Shown here: in pieces, positions 9,115 to 18,904 of the stretch
How positions within the stretch are numbered: position 1 is the stretch's first letter
Layout: each line of letters starts with the position of its first letter
Notes under the pieces: generated by a model
What the model was told of the DNA's origin: nothing
What the model saw: only the letters and a program-made list of their open reading frames with translations
Database searches by the model: none
Translations under genes and position numbers: made by a program
From: Bacteroidetes bacterium HGW-Bacteroidetes-1
GTDB lineage: Bacteria; Bacteroidota; Bacteroidia; Bacteroidales; F082
Assembly (NCBI GenBank): GCA_002842755.1
Contig: PHDU01000011.1
Coordinates: forward strand, 1-64,000
Length of the DNA stretch: 64,000 nt
Direction of reading: 5' to 3'

Positions 9115-9489
9115 TTACCATGTTACAGATGTCGTATTAGCTTCATTGCACTTATGATTATAATTTGAAACAATGATTTCGGTATCGAACGGAATATCAT
9201 CAATATATTCTTCATCCTTTAATTCAAATAATTGCTCAGTTGCTACTATGGACTGATGCTCTTTTGCTATTTTTTCTGTGTCGAAAGGGATATCATCAAT
9301 GTAAGATTCCTCCTCAGATGTAAAAATATAATTGGTATCATGCGCAATTATCGACCGAAAAATTTCAATTGTATTAAATGGAATGTCGTCGATATAGGCT
9401 TCTTCTTTCATCTTAATTCCATCAGCCAAAGCGAAGGAGTAAAAAAAGATACTGAGTATTGTTGCTGTTAAGATATTTAGAGTTTTCAT
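9115..9489 (-). CDS. Small secreted protein with three YIDDIPFxT repeats (paralogue A)
   Basis: A 124-residue protein I cannot assign to a named family. Signal peptide 1-22 (cleavage after ALA). The mature part holds three 12-residue acidic motifs: EEAYIDDIPFNT (29-40), EESYIDDIPFDT (60-71) and DEEYIDDIPFDT (92-103), separated by about 20 less conserved residues. A paralogue at 42302-42697 has the same motifs at exactly the same residue numbers. The protein is presumably periplasmic or exported. The gene is monocistronic, with a terminator downstream and, upstream, a sigma-54-like element and an operator-like element shared with the paralogue. Possible roles (metal or partner binding by the Asp/Glu-rich motifs, envelope stress protein) are guesses. 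Confidence 0.8.
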   Translation of the reverse strand: MKTLNILTATILSIFFYSFALADGIKMKEEAYIDDIPFNTIEIFRSIIAHDTNYIFTSEEESYIDDIPFDTEKIAKEHQSIVATEQLFELKDEEYIDDIPFDTEIIVSNYNHKCNEANTTSVTW

Positions 9490-9539
9490 GGCAATTATGT
9501 TTTTTTGTTCAAGTAGTTTATTTTCGTTTTCTCTATAAA

Positions 9540-9555
9540 TACCAACTTTGTGCCA
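9540..9555 (-). promoter_or_regulatory. Sigma-54-like -24/-12 promoter element of paralogue A
   Basis: On the minus strand TTGGCACAAAGTTGGTA has the -24 TGGCAC and, at sigma-54 spacing (10 bp between GG and the -12 G), TGGT in place of TTGC. The start of transcription would lie near 9529, giving a leader of about 40 nt. The -12 half is imperfect; support comes from the equally placed, better match before paralogue B. Confidence 0.5.
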
Positions 9556-9633
9556 AACTCTATAATAATATGTATATCAATCTATTAATAAGAATTAATC
9601 ATTAAATAACAGGCTTAAAAAATGGCACCAATA

Positions 9634-9660
9634 CGGACACTTTTGTACGTAGATGTACAG
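9634..9660 (-). promoter_or_regulatory. Conserved upstream operator-like element (site A)
   Basis: On the minus strand CTGTACATCTACGTACAAAAG followed by TGTCCG matches the element at 42142-42168 at 23 of 27 positions. Its core is the near-palindrome CGTACA-AAAG-TGTCCG (9634-9649). It ends 78 bp upstream of the -24 box, the same distance as at paralogue B, as expected for an upstream activating site of an enhancer-binding protein. Confidence 0.65.
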
Positions 9661-9711
9661 TTTTTTCATGCCTCCATACATAATTTCATTCCACAAAACT
9701 TCTACAAAAAA

Positions 9712-9735
9712 AGCCCGACGAATAATCATCAGGCT
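9712..9735 (-). terminator. Terminator of the M16 peptidase gene
   Basis: On the minus strand AGCCTGATGA and TCGTCGGGCT form a 10-bp stem (G-U pairs included) with a 4-nt loop, followed by seven T. It is about 75 bp after the stop at 9810. Confidence 0.8.
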
Positions 9736-9809
9736 CTTGTAATAAAATTCCAGGAGATCAATCTGCATCCTTTGATAAACCTTTGAGCAGATTACAACCT
9801 ACCAAAATT

Positions 9810-12620
9810 TCACTCATTCAATTCTTCAGGATACAACACCAATCTTAAATACTTTTCCAAGGTAAAATATTTTTTTGCCTGCATTCTAAGATCGTCAATT
9901 GTAACAGCATTCACAGCATCCCGAAAGGCTTCATAGGTTTGCATCTCATTTTGATTAAAATAGGTGTAATCAAGATATGAATTCCAAAAGTTATTCTGCT
10001 TATCATTGGTTTCCCTTTCCCTGATAGATGTTTCTTTAACTTTAGCAAGATCATCATCTGTAGGCCCATTTTCAATCAAAACGTTCATTTCATTAAAAAC
10101 AACTTTTGAGAGTGTATCTACCATTTCTGGATTGGTTCCCCAGTTGATGGTTAGCGTAATCTCTGGCATTGGAAACTGTCGGATACTCTGTCTTGCACCA
10201 ACACCATAAACACCGCCCAAATCTTCACGCATTGTTTCTCGAAGCTTAATATTAAATGCTTTCATTAACAAATTCAATTCGAGACTGTTCCTCGTATCCC
10301 AGTCAAAATCATTACGCATCATGATGGCTACAAGACTTTTGTATTCACTGCCTGCATAAACTTTAGCATCTGTTAATCCTTCCGGAAAGTTGATGTCTCG
10401 ATCAACCCATTTCAGAGCATCCTTCTCCACAGGAAGGCTTCCAAGATATTTACCTAAAAGCGGAAGGGTTGTCTCAGGATCGATATTGCCTGTAAAAATG
10501 AACGTATAACCTTTTGCGCTGGCAAACAACTGATCAAACATATCATATATCAACTCAGGTTTGAGGGTCGATAGATTCTCCTCTGAAGGAATAATTACAG
10601 AACGTTTGCTTTGGCTGGTTGACAGTTTTCCAAGGGTGTCAGCAAAAACCATTTGAGGGTTCGATTTCATAAACTTAAACTGATTCACGAGCTGCGACTT
10701 GAAAGCATCAAATGCATCAACATCCCTTCGTGCGCCATTGAAATATAAGTATGTCAACTGAAGCATCGTTTCGAAGTCTTTCGGACTGGCGCTTCCTTTA
10801 AATCCTTGCCTTACGTCTTCAATGAATGGCTGAACCATTACATTTTGTCCGGTAAGTTTTTTTCCAATATCTACCGAACTGAATTTTCCTATCCCGCTCA
10901 CTGAGATTGCACGGCCAACATTGGCGGCAGCAAAAGCCAGATCATCTTCAAAAACAGAACTTCCTCCCGGACCAAAGGCTGTTAAAAGAATTTCGTCATT
11001 TTTAAAGGTTGTCGGCTTCAATACCACCTTTATTCCATTGTCCAACACATATTCTGTTACGCCAAGCTCATCCATTTTCTTTGTTTCAGTCAACTTACTT
11101 CCTACGAGGTCTGTATCCAGCAATGGATCATCGGAAAAACTATCCTCATAAGGTTCTACTTCAGCTTTTTTAGCTTGTGTAATTGTATTCAAAATAACCT
11201 CCTCATCAGGTACAGCAATGCCTTCCCGCTCAGGTGCAGTAACAACAGCAACCATATTTTTATCGGTTATCCATTTAGACGCCTGTTCGTTGATTGCTTC
11301 AAGAGAAATCAATGGCAATATATTCAAAGTGAGTTCAAGTTCATTTTCGACACCGGGAATGGGTTCATCACTCAAAAAATGACTTGTGTATTCACGGACG
11401 AAATTGGCTGAATTGGTTTTGTCTTTTTCTTTGACTTTCTTCTCAAGCTGTGTAATGATTTGCTTTTTTTGTCGCTCAAACTCAGTTAAAGTGAAACCAT
11501 GTTGACGAACTCTTTCATTCTCTTGTACCAATGTTGATATTGCATCTTCAATCTGATTTTCTTTTACCATAGCATAGGAACTATAGGCATCCATTGCTCT
11601 TCCCATAAATCCGCCATAATAAGTGTAGGCATATATAAAGGGTGATTCCGGCTTCAGATTGATTTCATTGAGACGATTGATGATCATTCCACTGTATATT
11701 CCTTGCATAAGGTCGCGTTTGTAATCTTCCAGTGTTACATTCGGTTTCTTTTCATGTTTATAAAAAAGCATAACACTAGTATTTGTAGCCTCCTTATCAG
11801 TAGATATGGCAACAAGAGGCTTCTGGTTTTCGGGCACTCCATACGTTATCCTTTCACGCACATTTTCAGGATTCCGGATAGACCCAAAATGACTTATAAT
11901 CTTTTGCTCCGCTACAGCCGGATCAATATCTCCAACAACAACAATCGCTTGCAGATCAGGCCTATACCATTCATGATAGAAACTCCTGAGGGTTTCATAA
12001 GAAGCGGTATCAATTACACCGATCTGACCAATAGGCAAACGATCAGCATAGCGTGAATCTTTAAAGATAACAGGAAAATATTTTTTACGCATTCGGTCGT
12101 CAGCACCCAAACCAAGCCTCCACTCCTCACGAATTACACCACGTTCTTTGTCTATTTCTTCGCCTTCAAGACTTAATTGGTGAGCCCAATCTTCAAGTAC
12201 CATAAAAGCTGAATCAACCAACCCTGTCCTGTCAGTGGGTAATTGCAGCATATAAACTGTTTCATCAAAGCTTGTATAGGCGTTAAGATCAGGTCCAAAA
12301 CGAACACCAACACGTTCCAGAAAATTTACCAATGTACTTTTGGAAAAATTTTTCGTTCCATTGAAAGCCATATGCTCAACAAAATGAGCAAGTCCTTGCT
12401 GGTCTTCATCTTCGAGTATGGAGCCGGCATTCACAACGAGCCGAAGTTCCATTCTGTTCGGAGGCATGGTATTTTTTCTGATATAATAAACCATCCCGTT
12501 ATCGAGCTTCCCAATTTTTACTGCCGGATCAATTGGTATTGGTTTGGTTAAATCAACTTGGGCAACTAATCCATTGATAATGAATATAATGATTGCTATA
12601 AATAGAAGAGATTTTTTCAT
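9810..12620 (-). CDS. M16 family zinc peptidase (pitrilysin/PqqL-like)
   Basis: A 936-residue secreted or periplasmic metallopeptidase. Signal peptide 1-20 (IINGLVAQ). The inverted zinc motif HxxEH is present as His79-F-V-Glu82-His83 in GLAHFVEHMAFNG, followed by the third-ligand region LEGEEIDKERGVIREEW around 150-166. The length fits two M16 catalytic-type and two M16_C domains in one chain. The second half (from about 500, ending YLRLVLYPEELNE) lacks a second HxxEH, as usual. It should degrade peptides imported to or made in the periplasm. Monocistronic with its own terminator; a TAACTTTA box at 12690-12697 is a possible -7 element. Specific substrate unknown. Confidence 0.9.
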   Translation of the reverse strand: MKKSLLFIAIIIFIINGLVAQVDLTKPIPIDPAVKIGKLDNGMVYYIRKNTMPPNRMELRLVVNAGSILEDEDQQGLAHFVEHMAFNGTKNFSKSTLVNFLERVGVRFGPDLNAYTSFDETVYMLQLPTDRTGLVDSAFMVLEDWAHQLSLEGEEIDKERGVIREEWRLGLGADDRMRKKYFPVIFKDSRYADRLPIGQIGVIDTASYETLRSFYHEWYRPDLQAIVVVGDIDPAVAEQKIISHFGSIRNPENVRERITYGVPENQKPLVAISTDKEATNTSVMLFYKHEKKPNVTLEDYKRDLMQGIYSGMIINRLNEINLKPESPFIYAYTYYGGFMGRAMDAYSSYAMVKENQIEDAISTLVQENERVRQHGFTLTEFERQKKQIITQLEKKVKEKDKTNSANFVREYTSHFLSDEPIPGVENELELTLNILPLISLEAINEQASKWITDKNMVAVVTAPEREGIAVPDEEVILNTITQAKKAEVEPYEDSFSDDPLLDTDLVGSKLTETKKMDELGVTEYVLDNGIKVVLKPTTFKNDEILLTAFGPGGSSVFEDDLAFAAANVGRAISVSGIGKFSSVDIGKKLTGQNVMVQPFIEDVRQGFKGSASPKDFETMLQLTYLYFNGARRDVDAFDAFKSQLVNQFKFMKSNPQMVFADTLGKLSTSQSKRSVIIPSEENLSTLKPELIYDMFDQLFASAKGYTFIFTGNIDPETTLPLLGKYLGSLPVEKDALKWVDRDINFPEGLTDAKVYAGSEYKSLVAIMMRNDFDWDTRNSLELNLLMKAFNIKLRETMREDLGGVYGVGARQSIRQFPMPEITLTINWGTNPEMVDTLSKVVFNEMNVLIENGPTDDDLAKVKETSIRERETNDKQNNFWNSYLDYTYFNQNEMQTYEAFRDAVNAVTIDDLRMQAKKYFTLEKYLRLVLYPEELNE

Positions 12621-12785
12621 AAATTTTTTGATTAAAATGGTTTAATTCTTTATTAAGCGTATAACAATGAAATACAATAATATTTTCAGTAAAGTTAGTG
12701 TTTATCAGATTCTTTAAACGAAAATTATTAATCTTGAAAATCCTGATTATGAAATGAATATTGATAAAACTAGGACTATTTCATT

Positions 12786-12818
12786 AAAAGCCGCAGTCGA
12801 TAGTGCGACTGCGGCTTT
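12786..12818 (-). terminator. Terminator of the 1356-residue surface protein gene
   Basis: AAAAGCCGCAGTCG and CGACTGCGGCTTTT form a perfect stem of about 13-14 bp with a 6-nt loop, ending in T residues on either strand. It lies 18 bp after the minus-strand stop at 12837. Confidence 0.88.
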
Positions 12819-12836
12819 TAATCTTAAAAACTACAA

Positions 12837-15800
12837 TTATTTTATTGTAAATTTTTTAACAACGGTTCCATTTACCGTTTCAAGATATAGCAGATAAACG
12901 CCTTTTCCAAAATCTGAAGTACTCAGCCGCAAAATCGTATTATCCACTCTTTGAAGTTCAACAATTTCTCTTCCGGAAAGGTCAAGAATACTCATTCTTT
13001 CTATCTTAAATGGTGATTCAATAGTCAATTCATTTTCTGCAGGTTGTGGATACAATTTAATAAGATCAAACAGATCAAACTCATCCAGACCAATGGCACT
13101 CACTTGAATATAGGCTATTTTTGTTTCAGTTGCTTGCGTAATGCCGTCTCCAACAGTCAAGGCAACAGTATAATTTCCAACTGCATTAAAAACATGTGAT
13201 GGGTTTTGTTGTGTACTCGTTCCCCCATCACCAAAGTTCCAAAGCCATGAAGTGATGTTCTCATTCCCAGCCGGAATTTTGGCCGGCATATCATATTTGA
13301 AAGTTCCTGGTGCAGATTCCTGAATTACGTTGCGAATTGTAATATGTCCGGTAGCACCATCAATATCACAAATATACCAGTAAAGGCCAGATCCTGAAGT
13401 TGGAACCTGTAAAGTATTCAATAAACCAGATTGATTATAAATCTGCACAACAGCCTGAGAAGTTGTTATTTCCGGGCTTCCTGAATAATTATAGATGTAA
13501 TATTGGTAGGTACCTGGATACATCTGGTAAATAGTCATTGTCTCAGGTCCATAGCTATCTGTAACATCATGATCCAGTGCAGCATAAGGGGGGCTGTCAA
13601 TACTACCCTGATCACTAAAGTAAATATGATACGATTGGCCATTAATCGGTGGAGTATTGAGATGAGAATCCAAATCATCAGGATTTAAACCCCAATTAAG
13701 AATGAAACGCATTTCACCGGCAGTTAACTGGCTGGATAGCGATATATTAAGCGTAAGAGATCCATCTTGCGGGATAACTACCTGGCTATTTGAATAGGTA
13801 AGATATCCTTCTTTGGAACAAGTAACGATGTTTGCATTTTCAGCAGATTGATCTGTAAAGTTAACCGTTAATGGGGCGAGGCCTTGAGTTGTATTCGCAA
13901 TAAAATTAGACACCAAAACACCAATGGGTATATTCACTATTGTATAATTACCGCTTGCATTTGTAGTAGCAGAAAGTCCTGCTACACTCACAAGAGCACC
14001 TTCAACAGGGTTTCCATTTAAAGCATCTGTAACCATTCCTGTAAGAGTACCTGTGCCGCTTCCTGTACCTGTAACCGTAATATAACCGGTTTTAGTTTCG
14101 GTAGCAGTCGTAACTCCATTTCCAACAGTAAGAGAAACAGTATAAGTTCCCGGACTGTTGTATACCTTCGTTGGATTTTGCACTGTACTGGTAGTTCCAT
14201 CGCCAAAGTTCCACATCCATGAAGTTATATTCCGGGTTTTTTCCGTTTTCTTTTCTGGCATATTGAACTTCACATTTCCAGGTGCTGTTTCCTGTATGAT
14301 ATTTTTATACGTTAACTGGCCATTACTTCCATTTACATCACAGACATACCAATAGCGTCCGGTTCCGGTTGTTGGAATCTGCATCGTTTGAATCAGCCCT
14401 GTTTGATTATAAATTTGAATTACTGCATTGGATGTAGTCATTTCAGGATTACCAGTAAAATTATGAATATAATACTGATAAGTTCCGGGAAACATTTGAT
14501 ATATCGTCATTGTTTCGGGGCCATAACCTGAAACAACATCATGGTCAAGGGCAGCGTAGGGCGCAACAGTTGCACTACCCTGATTGCTATAATAGATATG
14601 ATACACCTGTCCTTCAATCTCAGGTGTATTTAAATGAGAGTCAAGGTCAGATGGGCTGGCCCCCCAGTTGATTACAAAACGCAGTGCTCCTTCACCAAGT
14701 GTTTGGGAAAGAGAGATATTAAGCGTAAGCGATTGACCTTGTTCGATAACTACCTGGTTATTAATGTAGGTAATGTAACCCGTTTTGGAGCATGTTACAC
14801 TACTGGTTCCGTCACCTGACTGATCAAAGAAGTTTACTGTCAATGGAGCCTCACCTTGTGTTGTGCTAGCATTGAAAGCCGCAGAAAGTGCTCCTGTAGG
14901 TATATTATTAATTGTATAATTCCCACTTGCGTTTGTTGTGGCAGAAAGACCGGCAACACTCACAAGTGCACCTTCTATTGGATTGCCATTGAGTGCATCT
15001 GTGACCATACCTGTTAAAGTCCCTGTTCCTTCATCATCAGGAAGAGTAAAATTTCTGGTGACTGTAGTACCTGCGATAAGATCAACCATATGTGAAACCG
15101 TTGTATAACCAGATTTTGACGCAGCTACATAAGTGAGCCCTGCTGGTACATTCTGAAGCTGATAAACACCAGAACTGTTAGTAGTTGCAGACACTATGCC
15201 TCCTGCTGAAACATTCGCTCCTGCAATAGGACTTCCGTTCTCATCGGTAACCACTCCTGAAATGGTTCCTGTGTTCAGTAAATTGGTTGGGTTTATTAAT
15301 ATTCTGATAAAATCCAGTGCGTACCCATCGCCAACATTATTAACAGGATCATCAATTAAAATGTCAACTTCCCCATCCTCAAAAAGATTAAGAAACGAAG
15401 CTGGTATCTGAACTGAAATCATTTTTCCGATAGGTCCTGTCTGGTTGAGAGAATTGATGATACTCTCTAAAAATTGTACCCGGACCCCATCTATTGAAAC
15501 CTGGAAATAATTAGGACCAAAATTCCCTGGTTGAAAATCATCCACAAACATTTGCAATACAATAGACTGAATTGTATGTGATTGAAGATCAAATTGCAGG
15601 TTAACCGGGAGGGGCATATTTCCAGGTCGGGTTGTTGTACTGGTATATCCATCAGTAGAACCGCCCTGATAGGTATAACCGGAAATTACCATGATTCTGT
15701 CTGTTCCATCAGGATCATCTGACTCAGGATAAAAGGGGAAACCATGAACAGGAGTATTCTGACCGGTAAATGGGTCAAAACCTGTTGGCCATCCAAAACC

Positions 15801-16907
15801 AAGATTATCAATATCACCTGTTCGATGCATAATGGCTGCTTCAGATGTATTGTACAAAGTGATGGTTGTTGCATTCCAATCATCACCACCTCCACCTTGA
15901 CCAGTAGTGAAGTTGAGCTGATTTCCATAAGCTGTTCCAACACTATTGGTAGCATAAGCTTTTACATAGTAAGGCGTATTGGCTGTTAGACCTGTCAGGT
16001 TGCTAACAAAACTTCCGGTACCATTCCCGTTATTTGTCATACCTATATTACTGGTTATCGTAGGATTCACATTTGTGCTCCATACGATACCTCTGGCTGT
16101 AACAGAAGCACCACCATCCGAAGTGATATTACCTCCTGATATCGCTGTTGTAGCTGTAATTCCTGTTATGCCACTTGTTGTTAAGACGGGCAAGGAAGCC
16201 TGAGTTGAGGTAATAACATCAAAATCGTCCACCATAAAAATAAAAGCATCATCCGAAATACACTGAATGCCGATGTACACTGACTGTCCATTATAGGCAT
16301 TGATATCGAATGTTTTTAATTCCCAGGCTGTTGCAGGAGCAGTCAGGTAGTTAGCCCCCGAGATGATGGTAAAACTGGAAGGGTTAGTATTTGTTGTTGA
16401 AACACCTACCTTATACCTTTCAAGGCCATATTCGGCTGTGTAGGATTTCACCCAAAATGAAACTGAAGAACTACTTCCCAATACTATTTGTGGGGAAATT
16501 AACCAGTCGTTATTAGCACCCCCTTCTGCGGCAAAACATGCAGCAAACTTACTTCCGGAATTTGGAAGAATTGCAGTAGCGGTCATAGGAGGTGTTGTTG
16601 CAGAGGGATTAAAAATCATAAATGCCATTTGAGCATACTGATTTGGAAATTCTGTGTTCTGGATTCCATACGTTGGGAAATTATCAATATCAACTGTCGT
16701 CCAGGGAGAGAAACTTATGTTGAAATCAGGGTATGTTTCAAATCCATCGAAATAATTGTCAGCACCATCAACATGAAGGGGCTGAACAAAGTCCTGTTGG
16801 ATATATGAAAGCGCTTTTGCTTTGCCGGAAACACGATTCGATGTCTGTGCACTTAACATAAATACAGACATGACAAAAAGAAAGGAGAGTATTAGTTTTG
16901 TTTTCAT
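12837..16907 (-). CDS. Large T9SS-exported surface protein with duplicated interleaved PKD/carboxypeptidase-regulatory modules
   Basis: A 1356-residue secreted protein. Signal peptide 1-20 (VFMLSAQ). Domains: choice-of-anchor J-like (about 40-240, FETYPDF...NDWLISPQI), FN3-like (about 245-340, ending QLNFTTGQ), an unassigned beta domain (345-545), a carboxypeptidase-regulatory-like domain (about 548-625, GTISGVVTDENGSPIAGA), then two tandem copies of a module of about 322 residues (from about 627 and 949), and a T9SS sorting domain (last 75 residues, KLYPQPAENELTIES to VVKKFTIK). Each module contains a carboxypeptidase-regulatory-like domain, a PKD-like domain and a YfaP/DUF2135-like part (NWGxxPxDLDSHL). 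The halves are interleaved (see findings). Probably an adhesin or matrix protein; no catalytic motif was seen. Confidence 0.85.
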   Translation of the reverse strand: MKTKLILSFLFVMSVFMLSAQTSNRVSGKAKALSYIQQDFVQPLHVDGADNYFDGFETYPDFNISFSPWTTVDIDNFPTYGIQNTEFPNQYAQMAFMIFNPSATTPPMTATAILPNSGSKFAACFAAEGGANNDWLISPQIVLGSSSSVSFWVKSYTAEYGLERYKVGVSTTNTNPSSFTIISGANYLTAPATAWELKTFDINAYNGQSVYIGIQCISDDAFIFMVDDFDVITSTQASLPVLTTSGITGITATTAISGGNITSDGGASVTARGIVWSTNVNPTITSNIGMTNNGNGTGSFVSNLTGLTANTPYYVKAYATNSVGTAYGNQLNFTTGQGGGGDDWNATTITLYNTSEAAIMHRTGDIDNLGFGWPTGFDPFTGQNTPVHGFPFYPESDDPDGTDRIMVISGYTYQGGSTDGYTSTTTRPGNMPLPVNLQFDLQSHTIQSIVLQMFVDDFQPGNFGPNYFQVSIDGVRVQFLESIINSLNQTGPIGKMISVQIPASFLNLFEDGEVDILIDDPVNNVGDGYALDFIRILINPTNLLNTGTISGVVTDENGSPIAGANVSAGGIVSATTNSSGVYQLQNVPAGLTYVAASKSGYTTVSHMVDLIAGTTVTRNFTLPDDEGTGTLTGMVTDALNGNPIEGALVSVAGLSATTNASGNYTINNIPTGALSAAFNASTTQGEAPLTVNFFDQSGDGTSSVTCSKTGYITYINNQVVIEQGQSLTLNISLSQTLGEGALRFVINWGASPSDLDSHLNTPEIEGQVYHIYYSNQGSATVAPYAALDHDVVSGYGPETMTIYQMFPGTYQYYIHNFTGNPEMTTSNAVIQIYNQTGLIQTMQIPTTGTGRYWYVCDVNGSNGQLTYKNIIQETAPGNVKFNMPEKKTEKTRNITSWMWNFGDGTTSTVQNPTKVYNSPGTYTVSLTVGNGVTTATETKTGYITVTGTGSGTGTLTGMVTDALNGNPVEGALVSVAGLSATTNASGNYTIVNIPIGVLVSNFIANTTQGLAPLTVNFTDQSAENANIVTCSKEGYLTYSNSQVVIPQDGSLTLNISLSSQLTAGEMRFILNWGLNPDDLDSHLNTPPINGQSYHIYFSDQGSIDSPPYAALDHDVTDSYGPETMTIYQMYPGTYQYYIYNYSGSPEITTSQAVVQIYNQSGLLNTLQVPTSGSGLYWYICDIDGATGHITIRNVIQESAPGTFKYDMPAKIPAGNENITSWLWNFGDGGTSTQQNPSHVFNAVGNYTVALTVGDGITQATETKIAYIQVSAIGLDEFDLFDLIKLYPQPAENELTIESPFKIERMSILDLSGREIVELQRVDNTILRLSTSDFGKGVYLLYLETVNGTVVKKFTIK
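13098..14060. repeat. Tandem coding repeat, copy 2 (C-terminal copy)
   Basis: Encodes GTLTGMVTDALNGNPVEGAL through NYTVALTVGDG, the second copy of a module of about 322 codons. It is clearly homologous along its whole length to the stretch at 14061-15030. The boundaries are approximate. Confidence 0.8.
14061..15030. repeat. Tandem coding repeat, copy 1 (N-terminal copy)
   Basis: Encodes GTLTGMVTDALNGNPIEGAL through TYTVSLTVGNG. It aligns without large gaps to the next copy in reading order, indicating a direct duplication inside the gene followed by moderate divergence. The boundaries are approximate. Confidence 0.8.
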
Positions 16908-17111
16908 AACGTTTATTTATTGGTTGCATCAAAAATAACTCTTTGTTATATTTAAAACAAATGTTTGACCTAAAACTTTTACGAAAATGCAAAGAAATTA
17001 ATAGCACAGAATTCCTGCAATGTTTTTCTGGCATTCAATAAAGAATATCTATTAATATTGGATGTAACAACTATAAAAATAAACGTGACCTTTGGAACAA
17101 GTCACCTTTGA

Positions 17112-18881
17112 TCAAATCTCAGCCTCAAGACCAAGTTCATCCTTAAATAATTGAAGCATTGGACGATGGGTGGCCATTTTCTCAAATTTCTCTCTATCGG
17201 TAAATGCTTCATTTTTAGCTGGTTTTTCTACCAGCTTGTGCGACAATTTGATTTGATTGTTTTTCAAAGTTGTTTTTAAAAACTCTGTTAGTGCATTCAT
17301 ATTGAGTTTATCGCCAATGACAATATTATTGTCAACTTCAAATACAATTGAATGATCTGGTCCTATTTCCGGTTCATATCGAAGCAGAGCCATTGCAAAA
17401 CTTGGAGATGTTTGTTTGTACGAATCAGCAAAAGCTTTCCAACTTTCTCGCAGCAAGTCGTTGCTAAATGGAGTGTCTAAAACAAGCTCATTTTCCTCAA
17501 CTTTTACCTCAGATTGCTCCGTTTCGCTGATAGATAAGGTATGTAAAGATTTTGGTTTTGCTTTACCCGACTCTCTCACCAAAGGTAAAGTGGGTTGATC
17601 TGGGGTTACCTGATATGACTTTTCCGGATTTACTGAAGGATTTATAGGTTGATTAGATCCTGAATTTGGTTTTGATGGTATCTGGGAACTTGTTTTTGGT
17701 TGAGGAGTTATTTGAGGCATATGATGCGAAATAGCGCCAGAAGGTTTTGCAATAACGGAAGGTGACACCAAATCTGCAGGATTGTTTTGCTGCATGATGC
17801 CACACATTTGTAAAAGAGAAATTTCAATAAGAAGTCTTTTATTGCTACTTCTGGCGTAGTTTATGTCGCATTGATTTCCAATTACCAATACTTTGAGCAG
17901 AAAATCGGATGTGCATTGCATCGCCTGCACTGCATAACGTTCACGCAAAGACTGAGATACTTCCATAAGTTGAATTGTAGCAACGTCTTTGCTTACAAGC
18001 AAATCCCTGAAGTGCTTACCCAAACCTGTGATAAAATGTTGACCGTCAAAACCATTATCAATTATTTCATTTAAAAGAAGCAATGTTGCAGAGGAATTCC
18101 CATTTTGTATTGCTTCAGTTACTTTAAAATAGTATTCATAATCAAGCACATTCAGATTGTCGATCACATCCTTATAACTTATGCTGTTTCCGGAAAAACT
18201 AACCATTTGATCAAAAATGGAAAGTGCGTCCCGAAGGGCACCATCTGCCTTTTGGGCGATAATATTAAGTGCATCAGATTCAGCAATAACACCTTCTTTA
18301 GAGGCTACATATTGCAGGTGTTTTACAATGTCATCTAAAGTAATGCGTTTAAAATCAAATATCTGGCATCGAGAAAGAATTGTTGGAATAATTTTATGCT
18401 TTTCGGTTGTCGCAAGGATAAACTTCGCGTAAGCGGGAGGCTCTTCAAGTGTTTTAAGAAAAGCATTGAACGCAGCCGGTGAGAGCATGTGAACCTCATC
18501 GATAATATAAATTTTATATTTTCCAACCTGAGGTGGAATGCGCACCTGATCCACAAGATTTCTAATATCATCTACTGAATTATTAGAAGCTGCATCTAGT
18601 TCATGGATATTAAATGAAGCTGAATTACGAAATGAAACACAGGATTCGCATTCATCGCATGCTTCCATTTCGGGAGTTGGGTTTAAACAGTTGATCGTTT
18701 TAGCCATAATACGGGCACAAGTGGTTTTACCTACTCCCCTTGGTCCTGTGAAAAGAAAAGCCTGCGCAAGAATATTGTTTCTTATGGCATTCTTTAAGGT
18801 CGAAGTAATTGCAGTTTGACCCACAACCATATCAAAGGTTGCCGGACGATATTTACGGGCAGATACAATAAAATTATCCAT
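17112..18881 (-). CDS. dnaX: DNA polymerase III subunit gamma/tau
   Basis: A 589-residue clamp-loader ATPase. The N-terminal AAA+ module shows the start SARKYRPATFDMVVGQ, Walker A GPRGVGKTT (about 45-53), the zinc-binding cysteines in CLNPTPEMEACDECESC, Walker B IIDEVHML and the sensor/arginine-finger region TILSRCQIFDFKRI. A Pro/Ser/Gln-rich linker (about 370-440) leads to a tau-like C-terminal domain (about 455-589). It loads the sliding clamp and couples the polymerase and helicase. Single gene with a close TATTTTTG promoter. I see no obvious slippery heptamer with stem-loop for gamma production, but I did not examine every site. Confidence 0.95.
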   Translation of the reverse strand: MDNFIVSARKYRPATFDMVVGQTAITSTLKNAIRNNILAQAFLFTGPRGVGKTTCARIMAKTINCLNPTPEMEACDECESCVSFRNSASFNIHELDAASNNSVDDIRNLVDQVRIPPQVGKYKIYIIDEVHMLSPAAFNAFLKTLEEPPAYAKFILATTEKHKIIPTILSRCQIFDFKRITLDDIVKHLQYVASKEGVIAESDALNIIAQKADGALRDALSIFDQMVSFSGNSISYKDVIDNLNVLDYEYYFKVTEAIQNGNSSATLLLLNEIIDNGFDGQHFITGLGKHFRDLLVSKDVATIQLMEVSQSLRERYAVQAMQCTSDFLLKVLVIGNQCDINYARSSNKRLLIEISLLQMCGIMQQNNPADLVSPSVIAKPSGAISHHMPQITPQPKTSSQIPSKPNSGSNQPINPSVNPEKSYQVTPDQPTLPLVRESGKAKPKSLHTLSISETEQSEVKVEENELVLDTPFSNDLLRESWKAFADSYKQTSPSFAMALLRYEPEIGPDHSIVFEVDNNIVIGDKLNMNALTEFLKTTLKNNQIKLSHKLVEKPAKNEAFTDREKFEKMATHRPMLQLFKDELGLEAEI

Positions 18882-18904
18882 TAAATTGATTGAAATTCAG
18901 ATTC

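Noticed and set aside
17040-17111. Possible terminator after dnaX (GTGAC...GTCAC)
   Set aside because: Only a 5-bp perfect stem with a bulged extension; too weak to list as a feature.
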